From Amoeboaphelidium occidentale (lineage: Eukaryota; Aphelidiomycota; Aphelidea), in the NCBI GenBank assembly GCA_023515795.1, contig JALGPX010000023.1:74721-113706 (forward strand): a stretch of 38,986 nt of DNA. Direction: 5' to 3'. Under the pieces are notes generated by a model. The model ran no database searches and was not told the origin of the DNA. It was given only the letters and a program-made list of their open reading frames with translations. Shown in pieces: positions 9,946 through 17,710 of the stretch. The number at the start of each line of letters is the position of its first letter. Within the stretch, counting starts at the first letter, position 1. The translations under genes and the position numbers were made by a program.

Positions 9946-11067
9946 GTTACGACATTTCCGGCTTCGATTACTTCAAGAACGGCAGCACTAATCTGAGCAG
10001 CGTGTTCTTGTAATCCCAAATGATGTAGTAACATAACACTGGACATCAACATGCTTGTTGGGTTAGCCAAGTTTCTTCCTTGTAGATCCTTTCCTACGTG
10101 TCTACAACCTGGCTCAAACACAGCGTATTCGCTTCCAATGTTTGCGCCTGGAACTAGAGCAGGAGAACCAATTAATGCAGCACCAATATTCGATGCGATA
10201 CTCCCATACAAGTTTGGCATCACCATCACATCAAACTGTTGAGGCTTTGCGACCAATTGCATAGCACAGTTATCGACAATCATGTCTTCAAATTTAATTC
10301 CGGAGCTTTCATACAACTTTGCGACATTCCTGCAAGTATTAAGGAAAAGGCCATCAGCGAGCTTCATGATATTTGCCTTATGAACACAAGTAACCTTCTT
10401 TCTGCCATTCTTAATAGCGAAATCGAAAGCAAATCTAAAAATGGTATCAGCGTTGGTCTTGAATAATTTAAAAGAAGCAACCTTGCAATGCGTTCAGATT
10501 TGGCCTTAGTAATAACTTTTAGGGATTCAACGACACCAGGATAAGATTCATGTTCCAAACCAGAGTATTCTCCCTCTGTGTTCTCTCTGATGATCGCAAT
10601 ATCAACATTCTTATGGCGCGCTTGGATACCAGGAAAGTTCTTTACCAAACCAACAGAAGCGTAAATGTCCAAATCTTTCCTCATGGACACATTCAAAGAA
10701 GTCGTGCCAAATTTCGTTAGCGGAGTGAACAGAATGCCTTTTAATCCCACTTTGTTCCTCTTCAATGAGTCTATTGCAGCCTTCATCTTTTGGTTATTTT
10801 CTGGATCGTTTTTGTACCCGGAGACGTCGTACTCATCCCAGTCCACCGGAACATTCGCTGCTTCAAAGACAGATTTAACGCAGTCGGCCAATTCGTTTCC
10901 GATACCATCGCCAGGGATCAGAGTCACGGTGTATCTTCCAGCATATTTTGTTCCAGTGTGCGGGTTCTAGGTCAATTAGGAATGATTCTTATTCAAATTT
11001 AAAATGTTACGGAAGGTATTTTTGCCAAGAATGGTTTAGTTGCTGTACTTAAAAGTCTTCGCTGCAT
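9879..11067 (-). CDS. Mitochondrial NAD-dependent isocitrate dehydrogenase subunit, regulatory-like (365 aa)
   Basis: Exons complement(11011-11067), (10482-10966) and (9879-10434) are joined across introns of 44 and 47 bp. Exon 1 encodes a classic mitochondrial presequence (MQRRLLSTATKPFLAKIPS). The body has TLIPGDGIG, RENTEGEYSGLEHES, VTCVHKANIMKL, the VDNCAMQ/MPNLYG metal and coenzyme region, and a GGKSSTTEFT C-terminus. NAD-IDH converts isocitrate to 2-oxoglutarate in the citric acid cycle as a hetero-oligomer. The segment RKDLDIYASVGLVKNFPG looks more like the regulatory type (yeast IDH1, human IDH3B/G) than the catalytic type. The gene lies whole on a 1,500-bp piece between two assembly joins. 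The second intron begins GTTGCT, a weaker 5' site. Confidence 0.93.
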
Positions 11068-11247
11068 AATGGTTTTTGCAAAAGATTTTTTTTGGCTTGA
11101 TCGCTTGCGAGATTCGAGAACATACGAAACTGTTTTAAAGCGTTTATTCGTCATACTTTAGTTTAACAGTCCATGCCAACGGTAGAGATGCGTCAGTTAC
11201 AGTAATTTCTTCGCCATCTTCGATCAATTCAGTGATTACCTTGCTTA
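11054..11247. repeat. Duplicated contig-end block 2, left copy (likely assembly artefact)
   Basis: 194 bp nearly identical to 11263-11454, differing by a 2-bp indel in a T-run and about one substitution. It includes the first codons of the isocitrate dehydrogenase gene and a truncated copy of the UBA3 3' end, stopping at a run of Ns. Best read as overlapping contig ends. Confidence 0.85.
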
Positions 11248-11262
11248 NNNNNNNNNNNNNNN
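11248..11262. other. Assembly gap (15 Ns)
   Basis: A run of 15 Ns between two near-identical blocks; true gap size is probably negative (overlap). Confidence 0.95.
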
Positions 11263-11454
11263 AGTCTTCGCTGCATAATGGTTTTTGCAAAAGATTTTTT
11301 TGCTTGATCGCTTGCGAGATTCGAGAACATACGAAACTGTTTTAAAGCGTTTATTCGTCATACTTTAGTTTAACTGTCCATGCCAACGGTAGAGATGCGT
11401 CAGTTACAGTAATTTCTTCGCCATCTTCGATCAATTCAGTGATTACCTTGCTTA
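11263..11454. repeat. Duplicated contig-end block 2, right copy
   Basis: Right partner of 11054-11247. It repeats the isocitrate dehydrogenase start region (ATG equivalent near 11276) and continues into the complete UBA3 gene. In the true genome the dehydrogenase start would lie about 74 bp beyond the UBA3 stop. Confidence 0.85.
11350..11355 (-). terminator. Poly(A) signal overlapping the UBA3 stop codon
   Basis: GAC-GAA-TAA-A on the minus strand: the stop is inside AATAAA. Confidence 0.6.
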
Positions 11455-12697
11455 AATTCTCTCTTGTTTTCAGTTCCAATGCAGGAGGAGCATGCATATA
11501 CAATGTCTTTTCTGGCTTTCTTAAGTTCGGTTTCTTCAATTGCAAATCCTTGTGCTCTTTCATGGCGTCTATCAATTCTGGTAATGTCCATTCCTTCTTT
11601 GCATTCATGACCAATAAAGGCGTACCACACACAGGACAAGATGGATTCTTCTGATGTTCAAATGTATAAGTATATACGCCATCTTCTCCTGTGTACATCA
11701 TATAAGTTTTCAATAAAGGCGCACAACTTGTAACCATTTTAAATGCCTCATTACACAGAGATGCTAAACATTAAAAAACCAGAGCATGAAATCATACCTG
11801 AGATGATCGCATTAGTCGATGCAATAGCCGGAATAATATGCTTGACAACACCTTGAGTTAAAGAATACGTTACACCGGTGATATTGAACTGTTTCGCTCT
11901 TTCTGATGCAGCATGATAGAGCCATTGTATGTGATCTGGATTATCATTATCAAGTTTTTGTCCTGGAAAGATGCGCTCCCATTCCAGAATAGACGCCCAT
12001 TCGATGCAATGTTCTGGAAGTCTTGGAGTATTGGCAATAGTGCACAATGGGAAATTAGTCTTTGCAGTGAACATTTCCAAAGAACACTCGTAACAACTAG
12101 TCTGACCAGGAACAATAATTCTAGATTGTCCTTTAAATCCTTCAGTACCTCCGTCTATAATCGGTATGGTAGTTTCTGGCCTGTCTGGATCATATAATTT
12201 GTACACTGTGGAATTGATCCAACGACGTGCTTCAATTGAGTCCAGACCGCATATAATCAATGCAAATTGTTGATAAAATTCGTCATTAAAATCCTGAATC
12301 CGGTTGTGATGTGCCGTAACTTGAACGCCTGGAACTCTGCTGGCTACAAAGCGAGCGGCAACTTTAGCTTTTGAGTCGCCAACGTCTTTTGGCCTGAACA
12401 GAAACTGTCGATTTAAATTACTCAAATCAATTGTGTCCATGTCGATAACGTGAATATCCTTAAAACCAGAAAGCGCCAAGTTCTTGAGTATTTCGCATCC
12501 CAAACCTCCGGCGCCAATTACGAGAATCTTTATGGAATTCAGCAAAAGCAAGATCTTAAAAAACGATTAGCGATAATGCTGACAAGAATTACTTCGTCTG
12601 AAGGTTCGAATTCTTCGGGGGCGTAGAGTCCAGGCCTTGTAAGGAAGTTGTTTAAATTGTTCCAACGTTTCTGTTCGTCGATAGTCGCAGTCATCAT
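11351..12697 (-). CDS. UBA3: NEDD8-activating enzyme E1 catalytic subunit (424 aa)
   Basis: Exons complement(12593-12697), (11798-12554) and (11351-11763) are joined across introns of 38 and 34 bp; each join restores family sequence ([11 protein letters not shown] into [13 protein letters not shown], and NAIIS into ASLCNEAFK). The protein has the ATP-binding GAGGLGCE loop, the [14 protein letters not shown] motif, a zinc-binding CYEC, the catalytic cysteine in FPLCTIA (about residue 206) and the E2-binding C-terminal ubiquitin-fold domain ([14 protein letters not shown]). It adenylates NEDD8 with NAE1/APPBP1 and passes it to UBC12 for cullin activation. Two adjacent ATGs exist at 12697 and 12694. 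It starts 38 bp after the MCTS1 stop on the same strand. Confidence 0.96.
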
Positions 12698-12735
12698 AGA
12701 GCGAAAATTTTTGAGAGTTTCTATTTGCTAAGGCA

Positions 12736-13455
12736 CTAAAATTCGCTTTGCTTCCACACGACGTCGTTCAAATGGTGAATATTCTCAATGCCGATGCCCC
12801 TATTCTCCTTCTTGCTACAAATATTAGTTACAACTCATACAAGATTGAAAAGCATACATTGTCACAGCATCCATCTTCATTATTCCAATAGCTACAGCGT
12901 GTTCTTTACCTTCAGCCATAACAGCTACGATTGTTCCTTCTTTGATATCATCGTTTAATATACCCCCTTTGCTTGTGAGACCTGGGCACATTATGTCTGC
13001 ACCATTCATCACGAACTTGATCGCACCCTTATCAACTTGTACTTTTGTTAGCATGTTGGGATCTAATAGTAAACACTATAAGAATAAGCGAAGGCGTACA
13101 TTTATGCAAAAGCCTTAGAGAAGGCATCCATGGGCCATCGAATGAATTAAAGAAGAGCATTTCTCCGTCCAAAGTAACAAAAGTGGTTGCGTCTTTACTA
13201 CAAATAGGAACGCATAAGCCAAAGAGCATTACGGTTAAATGTACCATTTGATAAGAGTCAATTGTGACTTCTTTGGAATAATATCGTCTAGATGTTCCGT
13301 GATTCCAGGGTAACGGTCTGTAAGTGTCTGCCTCATGTTGCGCACGACGGAGCTCTTCATCTGAGTTCTGCCACTGACTTCATCTTCAAATACAAATCTA
13401 CCGGGAATGAAATTAGAGAATTTGTTAAAGGGCGTCTAAAGTACTTCTTGAACAT
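12736..13455 (-). CDS. MCTS1: MCTS1, PUA-domain translation reinitiation factor (181 aa)
   Basis: Five exons, complement(13445-13455), (13245-13397), (13100-13197), (12858-13062) and (12736-12814), with introns of 47, 47, 37 and 43 bp. The spliced protein is 181 residues, the same length as human MCTS1, and matches it throughout: MFKKF start, [40 protein letters not shown], and [12 protein letters not shown] near the end. It has the MCTS1-type N-terminal domain (DUF1947) followed by a PUA domain. With DENR it promotes ribosome recycling and reinitiation. The first exon is only 11 coding bases. Its start codon is 9 bp from that of the divergent Rieske-DUF455 gene. Confidence 0.97.
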
Positions 13456-13464
13456 CTTCAGGAA
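13456..13464. promoter_or_regulatory. 9-bp divergent gap between two start codons
   Basis: Only nine bases separate the MCTS1 ATG (minus, 13455) from the Rieske-DUF455 ATG (plus, 13465). Any promoter must lie inside coding or intron DNA of the opposite gene, or the 5' leaders must overlap or be nearly absent. The start positions are supported by MCTS1 homology on one side and by frame and domain content on the other, although the next Met of the plus gene could in principle be used. Confidence 0.6.
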
Positions 13465-14754
13465 ATGACCAACGAGCTGATCAGCATTGGGAAGTTGAGC
13501 CATCTGTATAACGGCAAGGAAACACGCTGGAGGGTTCATTTAAAGCGTCAATTGGCAGGTTCTGCTGTGGAAGAGTTTAGTATCGTGCTCATTTTAATTA
13601 CTCGAAAGGAAGTTTTTGCTATTGATGAATTATGCCCTCACGCGAATGGACCTCTCTATTTGGGTGATATTGAAGATATACATTCTGAGAACGGTTCAAG
13701 AAAGATCATATGTCCATACCACGAGTATGACTTTGACTTGAAGACTGGGAAATGCACAAAGCACGAACAGTTCTCAATCGAGCCTTATGATGTTTCTGTG
13801 GTTGATGGAGAAGTTTTTATTTCACTTAGTCAATGTGCTTTGGTAAAGGTGGAGCCTGTTGTCAGGGCGAAAGCTGAGTTATGTGCTGCTTCTCCTGCTG
13901 AGGGCAACATGAATCTGGTCAACAAACAACCCGAAACGATTCTGGACTGGGCGCATTATGTTTTGCATACGCCTAACCCAGAACTTAAAGTCAAGCGGAC
14001 CAGAGACGCTTTCGACTGGTGGAATGAGAATAAGAGCGTGGAAAGAATTTTTCCAAAAGATAAAAACATCGAACCTCCTGTTGAACCTCTCCGCGAGAAC
14101 TTGACATTCGTAGAGCCATGGAAGGCCTCAAAGAGAGGGAAGGGAGGGTCTCTGCAAAGTCGCATTTCTATTATTCATTCTCTAGCCAATATCGAACAAT
14201 GGGCAATCGATTTGGCATGGGACATCATTCTTCGGTATGCTAAAGACCTTCACGTTGATCTAAGAGTTGATTTTATTACAGACTTTGTTAAAGTTGCAAA
14301 CGATGAAAGCATTCATTTTGAATTGTTATGTAACCGCTTGAATGATTTTGGTTCACGATACGGAGATCTTCCTGTTCATGGAGCATTATGGGAATCAGCA
14401 CAAGCAACATCTGATGATTTACTGGAAAGATTAGGAATAGTACATATGGTACATGAAGCAAGAGGGTTAGATGTAAATCCGAGTACTATCAAAAAGTTTG
14501 AATTTGCTGGTGATAAAGAATCTGTTGTTTCATTAACTAGAATTCACAATGACGAGATAACACATGTCGCAGCAGGAGCCAAGTGGTTCAGCTTACATTG
14601 TGATACAATTGGTATTAAATTACAGGAAGAAAAGGTTGCGCGGTTTCAGGATATTTGTCGGAGTAAGTTCAGAGGTAAATTGAAACCGCCTTTCAATAAG
14701 CAAGATCGTCTGAAGGCTGGTTTGAGTGAAGAGTGGTACGTTTGCTTACAATAG
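13465..14754 (+). CDS. Rieske iron-sulfur domain fused to DUF455 ferritin-like domain (429 aa)
   Basis: Single-exon gene. Residues about 5-130 form a Rieske domain: C57-P-H59 and C83-P-Y-H86 fit the C-X-H..C-X2-H cluster ligands, and GPLYLGDIED resembles animal RFESD. Residues about 140-420 form a DUF455 ferritin-like domain with its characteristic LANIEQWAIDLAWDI, KVANDESIHFELL, VHMVHEARGLDVNP and NDEITHVAAGAKWF; the Glu and His residues in these motifs fit a di-iron carboxylate site. The combination suggests an oxygenase-like or electron-transfer unit in which the [2Fe-2S] domain feeds the di-iron site; this is inference. No signal peptide seen, so probably cytosolic. The next gene starts 20 bp after its stop. 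Confidence 0.9.
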   Translation: MTNELISIGKLSHLYNGKETRWRVHLKRQLAGSAVEEFSIVLILITRKEVFAIDELCPHANGPLYLGDIEDIHSENGSRKIICPYHEYDFDLKTGKCTKHEQFSIEPYDVSVVDGEVFISLSQCALVKVEPVVRAKAELCAASPAEGNMNLVNKQPETILDWAHYVLHTPNPELKVKRTRDAFDWWNENKSVERIFPKDKNIEPPVEPLRENLTFVEPWKASKRGKGGSLQSRISIIHSLANIEQWAIDLAWDIILRYAKDLHVDLRVDFITDFVKVANDESIHFELLCNRLNDFGSRYGDLPVHGALWESAQATSDDLLERLGIVHMVHEARGLDVNPSTIKKFEFAGDKESVVSLTRIHNDEITHVAAGAKWFSLHCDTIGIKLQEEKVARFQDICRSKFRGKLKPPFNKQDRLKAGLSEEWYVCLQ

Positions 14755-14774
14755 AATATTTTGAGTTCGAAACG

Positions 14775-16244
14775 ATGAAGTTTTGGCTTGTCGTTGCCAT
14801 TGTGGCGCTTTCACTGCATTGCGTGTCTAGCAGTTCTTTTGTAGACAGAATACTGAGCCCTTTGAGAAGAAGCGAAGATGGCCATGGGAACGTGTATGTG
14901 ACCTCTGCAGATGATGTTGCGGAATATCACGCCTTGCTTTATACAAAGGAATTTAGTTCTGATAACTTCTCCGATTCTTTGGCATTATTGCGTGCAACCA
15001 GGAGGCCTATGATATTTACTGGTCTGAACTCAATTGACTACGGAAAGCTTACAGAGTTCTTACCTCTAACGGGCTTTGTTGGTGAAGATCCAGCTATGCT
15101 TTTGGTGCATTTCCTGACAGATCCAACCAACAATACGCATTATTACTCCTTCCATATATCTAACACAGATGCGCGTCTATTTGAGAATGATACTGAGACT
15201 GAGCAGTTCGCTAATGATGTGCGCATTCATTTGGACTCATTCATAATATATTGTGGCGGGTTTGATGTCGAAGCTTGTTGGGATTACATTAAACTGTACA
15301 GCGCCGGCGAGGAAAGAACTGAGGAAATGCTTTACTTCCAGAACCATGACACGCCTTCTGTCGAAGCTACTATGGAGCCTCCGGGTAATGCTGTTTGGCG
15401 CTTATTTCTTCAGACAACATATTCCTACTTCAAAGCGGATAGCGGCATGAATTATGACTTTGACGGACAGCAAGTGAGCACTTTTACGACACATTCATGC
15501 TATATTTATTTACAAGCTGAACCAGAATCTTATTTAGTGTTTTACAACGTAAAATCTTCGCACAAGACGGAACCATTGGTTCAAAACTATGATACTGTTG
15601 GATATTATTTTTCCAATTACCAACCTGGAATGTCTGGTACACTGTCCAGCACTGGAAACTCTCTAAAAATGCTTCATGCGACTCCAAGAAGCCTCAACAA
15701 CACAGAACCTTTTAATCCTAAAGTTATCGTGAACCGGTACAGCCGTGAAATCGATATGGCTTATGGCGCAGTTGTAACAAAAGATGGGCTTGTGATTAAA
15801 GATGCTGATGCTTTTATCGTTAGTTTCGTAGATGAAAGAATGATCACGCAATGGTCCGTAGAAAGACACTTCAACCTAAACAATTATCAAGGATTTTGGA
15901 AATATCACCAGCAGTTTCCTGTTGATACTCTACTAAATGATATTGAAACACATCCAGATCGCTGGGAAGAATATTTTCAGGTCAGTGGCGATGCGTGCTT
16001 GGTCAGGGATGTATCCGAGCATTCTGCATTAATGATAGAGACTTCAAATAGCATTGGTTGGATAGTTGATGCAGAACACCGTTCTAAAGATGGCCAGACA
16101 CTGCTTGTCGATGTCAGCGTCGGGAGCAAAATCACAATGTATGCTACAACATGCCAAGGTCACAAGATTATCCCTGTCGTTTCTGAGCTTCAGAGAACAT
16201 GGAGAATTAATATTGCTGACCTGAATAACATTTCTAAGGAATAA
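14775..16244 (+). CDS. Secreted protein of unknown family, paralogue B (489 aa)
   Basis: Single exon. ATG 14775 is chosen over the upstream open frame because it begins a signal peptide (MKFWLVVAIVALSLHCVSSS). It aligns along its length with paralogue A: GN..HYYSF, YCGG, NAVWRLFLQTTY, YIYLQA, ITQWSVE, YHQQFPVDTL and a C-terminal INIADLNNI. It has no intron where A has one. Several N-glycosylation sequons and conserved Cys fit an extracellular product. Divergence from A is high, so the duplication is old even though the genes are 8 kb apart. Function unknown. The stop TAA lies inside AATAAA (16240-16245). Confidence 0.85.
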   Translation: MKFWLVVAIVALSLHCVSSSSFVDRILSPLRRSEDGHGNVYVTSADDVAEYHALLYTKEFSSDNFSDSLALLRATRRPMIFTGLNSIDYGKLTEFLPLTGFVGEDPAMLLVHFLTDPTNNTHYYSFHISNTDARLFENDTETEQFANDVRIHLDSFIIYCGGFDVEACWDYIKLYSAGEERTEEMLYFQNHDTPSVEATMEPPGNAVWRLFLQTTYSYFKADSGMNYDFDGQQVSTFTTHSCYIYLQAEPESYLVFYNVKSSHKTEPLVQNYDTVGYYFSNYQPGMSGTLSSTGNSLKMLHATPRSLNNTEPFNPKVIVNRYSREIDMAYGAVVTKDGLVIKDADAFIVSFVDERMITQWSVERHFNLNNYQGFWKYHQQFPVDTLLNDIETHPDRWEEYFQVSGDACLVRDVSEHSALMIETSNSIGWIVDAEHRSKDGQTLLVDVSVGSKITMYATTCQGHKIIPVVSELQRTWRINIADLNNISKE

Positions 16245-16245
16245 A
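16240..16245 (+). terminator. Poly(A) signal overlapping the paralogue B stop codon
   Basis: GGA-ATA..: the frame reads AAG-GAA-TAA-A, so AATAAA contains the stop. The next coding region starts 37 bp later. Confidence 0.6.
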
Positions 16246-16281
16246 GTATTTTTTGCTTCCTTCGAAACGGCAAAATTTGAC

Positions 16282-17685
16282 ATGGAAGACTCTGATAGCT
16301 CCCTGTTCGATTTATCCTCTGGACAAGAAGACGTGGACTGGGAAAACGTGGACGAAATCGAAGAAGAGAGTGATCACTCTGAATTAGACGTGAATATTGA
16401 GGCAGACGAGAATGGTGAACCATTGGATTTGCTAAGAGCTTTGAGCGAGGCGCAAAGTGCGTCCAGCCATAATCACAACGAAACGTCCCCGTGGCTAAAG
16501 AGCGAAGATGCTGATATTGAATTACAGAATATCGTTAGCTACCTGAGTCCGTGTCAGAGGAGCAGAATACTGCGCTACGACGTTATCAGCAGATTTAGGG
16601 AATGCGTTCAAAGGAAATGGGGCAAACAGCATTCACGTTCCTCTATTTGGGCTGATATATTTCCCTTTGGCAGTTTTGAGCCAATGCTGTATCTTCCTAA
16701 TGGGGATATCGATTTGGTGGTGATTACGAACAAACGTTCCTCGGACATCAGCGTATTAGACTCTCTTTACGCCATCATCAAGCGAGAGTTCGCTTTAAAT
16801 GAACAGGTCAACTTCATTAGAGGTGCCAGAGTCCCTATTATAAAGTTCACAGATCGCAAGACTGGTATAAATGTAGATGTATGCGTTAGGCGAATAACTG
16901 GCATTACCTCGACTAATTGGCTCATGAAGTATATGTCGTCTAGAGGCGAGCGATATGCATCCGTTGCTAAAGGACTGATTCTTCTTTTGAAGATACTCCT
17001 AGCTAATTTAAATCTGAATGAACCCAAAGATGGCGGTCTCGCAAGTTACGGCATCTGCGTCATGGTGCTCGTGTATCTTCAACACGTAGACTGGAGCAAA
17101 ATCTCTATTGATGTGAAGAATCTGTCTGGGTTTCTTGATTTCTACAGCAATGGTGAGTTTGATTATCGTCACCATGTTATTCGATACGATAACAGATCTG
17201 ATCGGTTCAACATCAACAAGAAACCTGTTCCGAACACAAATCTGGTAATTATAGACCCAACTGATCCAACTACAAATATCGGGAGGTCTGCGTATAATTA
17301 TTACAGTGTTTATCAAGGTAATTCGCCATTGTTCTACTTTACTGACTTTCTAGCATTCAAGTATGTGCATGAAATTCTGCAATCTTGTGTGAATCTTAAA
17401 ACACACGATTGCTTTTCGACTTTATTCTACGTGGATGCATGTACAATTGAACTGAAGAGCTCTTTAGAGACACTGAGTGTTGATGAGACAATGATGCAAC
17501 CTTATCCATCTTACTCTCAACTATCCCAGCTGTTGAAAAATGCAGAACGCAAAGTTAAGGCAAAAGATTTTAAGGGACCACCTGAGGATAAGCCTAAAAC
17601 TTCTGGGAAGATCAAGAAGAAGAAACTCAAGAAAGCAGCTAACAAGGCAAAGAAGCAAAAGCGAAAGAAGCAATTCCAAAAATAG
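16282..17685 (+). CDS. TRF4: TRF4/PAPD5-type non-canonical poly(A) polymerase (467 aa)
   Basis: Single exon. The nucleotidyltransferase core starts at about residue 85: PFGSFEPMLYLPNGDIDLVV supplies two catalytic Asp (D142, D144) and NVDVCV the third (D199). The PAP-associated domain has GGLASYGICVMVLVYLQ, and IDPTDPTTNIGRSAYN is the nucleotide-recognition motif. The N-terminus is acidic, and the C-terminus ends in a very basic Lys-rich tail resembling a nucleolar localisation signal. In yeast, Trf4 adds short poly(A) tails to aberrant RNAs for the nuclear exosome (TRAMP complex); human TENT4A/B act similarly. It is 37 bp after paralogue B and 25 bp before the SH3 gene. Confidence 0.93.
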   Translation: MEDSDSSLFDLSSGQEDVDWENVDEIEEESDHSELDVNIEADENGEPLDLLRALSEAQSASSHNHNETSPWLKSEDADIELQNIVSYLSPCQRSRILRYDVISRFRECVQRKWGKQHSRSSIWADIFPFGSFEPMLYLPNGDIDLVVITNKRSSDISVLDSLYAIIKREFALNEQVNFIRGARVPIIKFTDRKTGINVDVCVRRITGITSTNWLMKYMSSRGERYASVAKGLILLLKILLANLNLNEPKDGGLASYGICVMVLVYLQHVDWSKISIDVKNLSGFLDFYSNGEFDYRHHVIRYDNRSDRFNINKKPVPNTNLVIIDPTDPTTNIGRSAYNYYSVYQGNSPLFYFTDFLAFKYVHEILQSCVNLKTHDCFSTLFYVDACTIELKSSLETLSVDETMMQPYPSYSQLSQLLKNAERKVKAKDFKGPPEDKPKTSGKIKKKKLKKAANKAKKQKRKKQFQK

Positions 17686-17710
17686 ATTTTTTTACAGAGT
17701 GCTCAACTAA

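Noticed and set aside
9549-11454. Real tandem duplication of isocitrate dehydrogenase and UBA3 ends
   Set aside because: Both copies meet exactly at Ns and are truncated there, as expected for overlapping contig ends.
12601-12620. ggttcgaattc resembling a tRNA B box
   Set aside because: Lies inside UBA3 exon 1 and no A box or cloverleaf can be formed around it.
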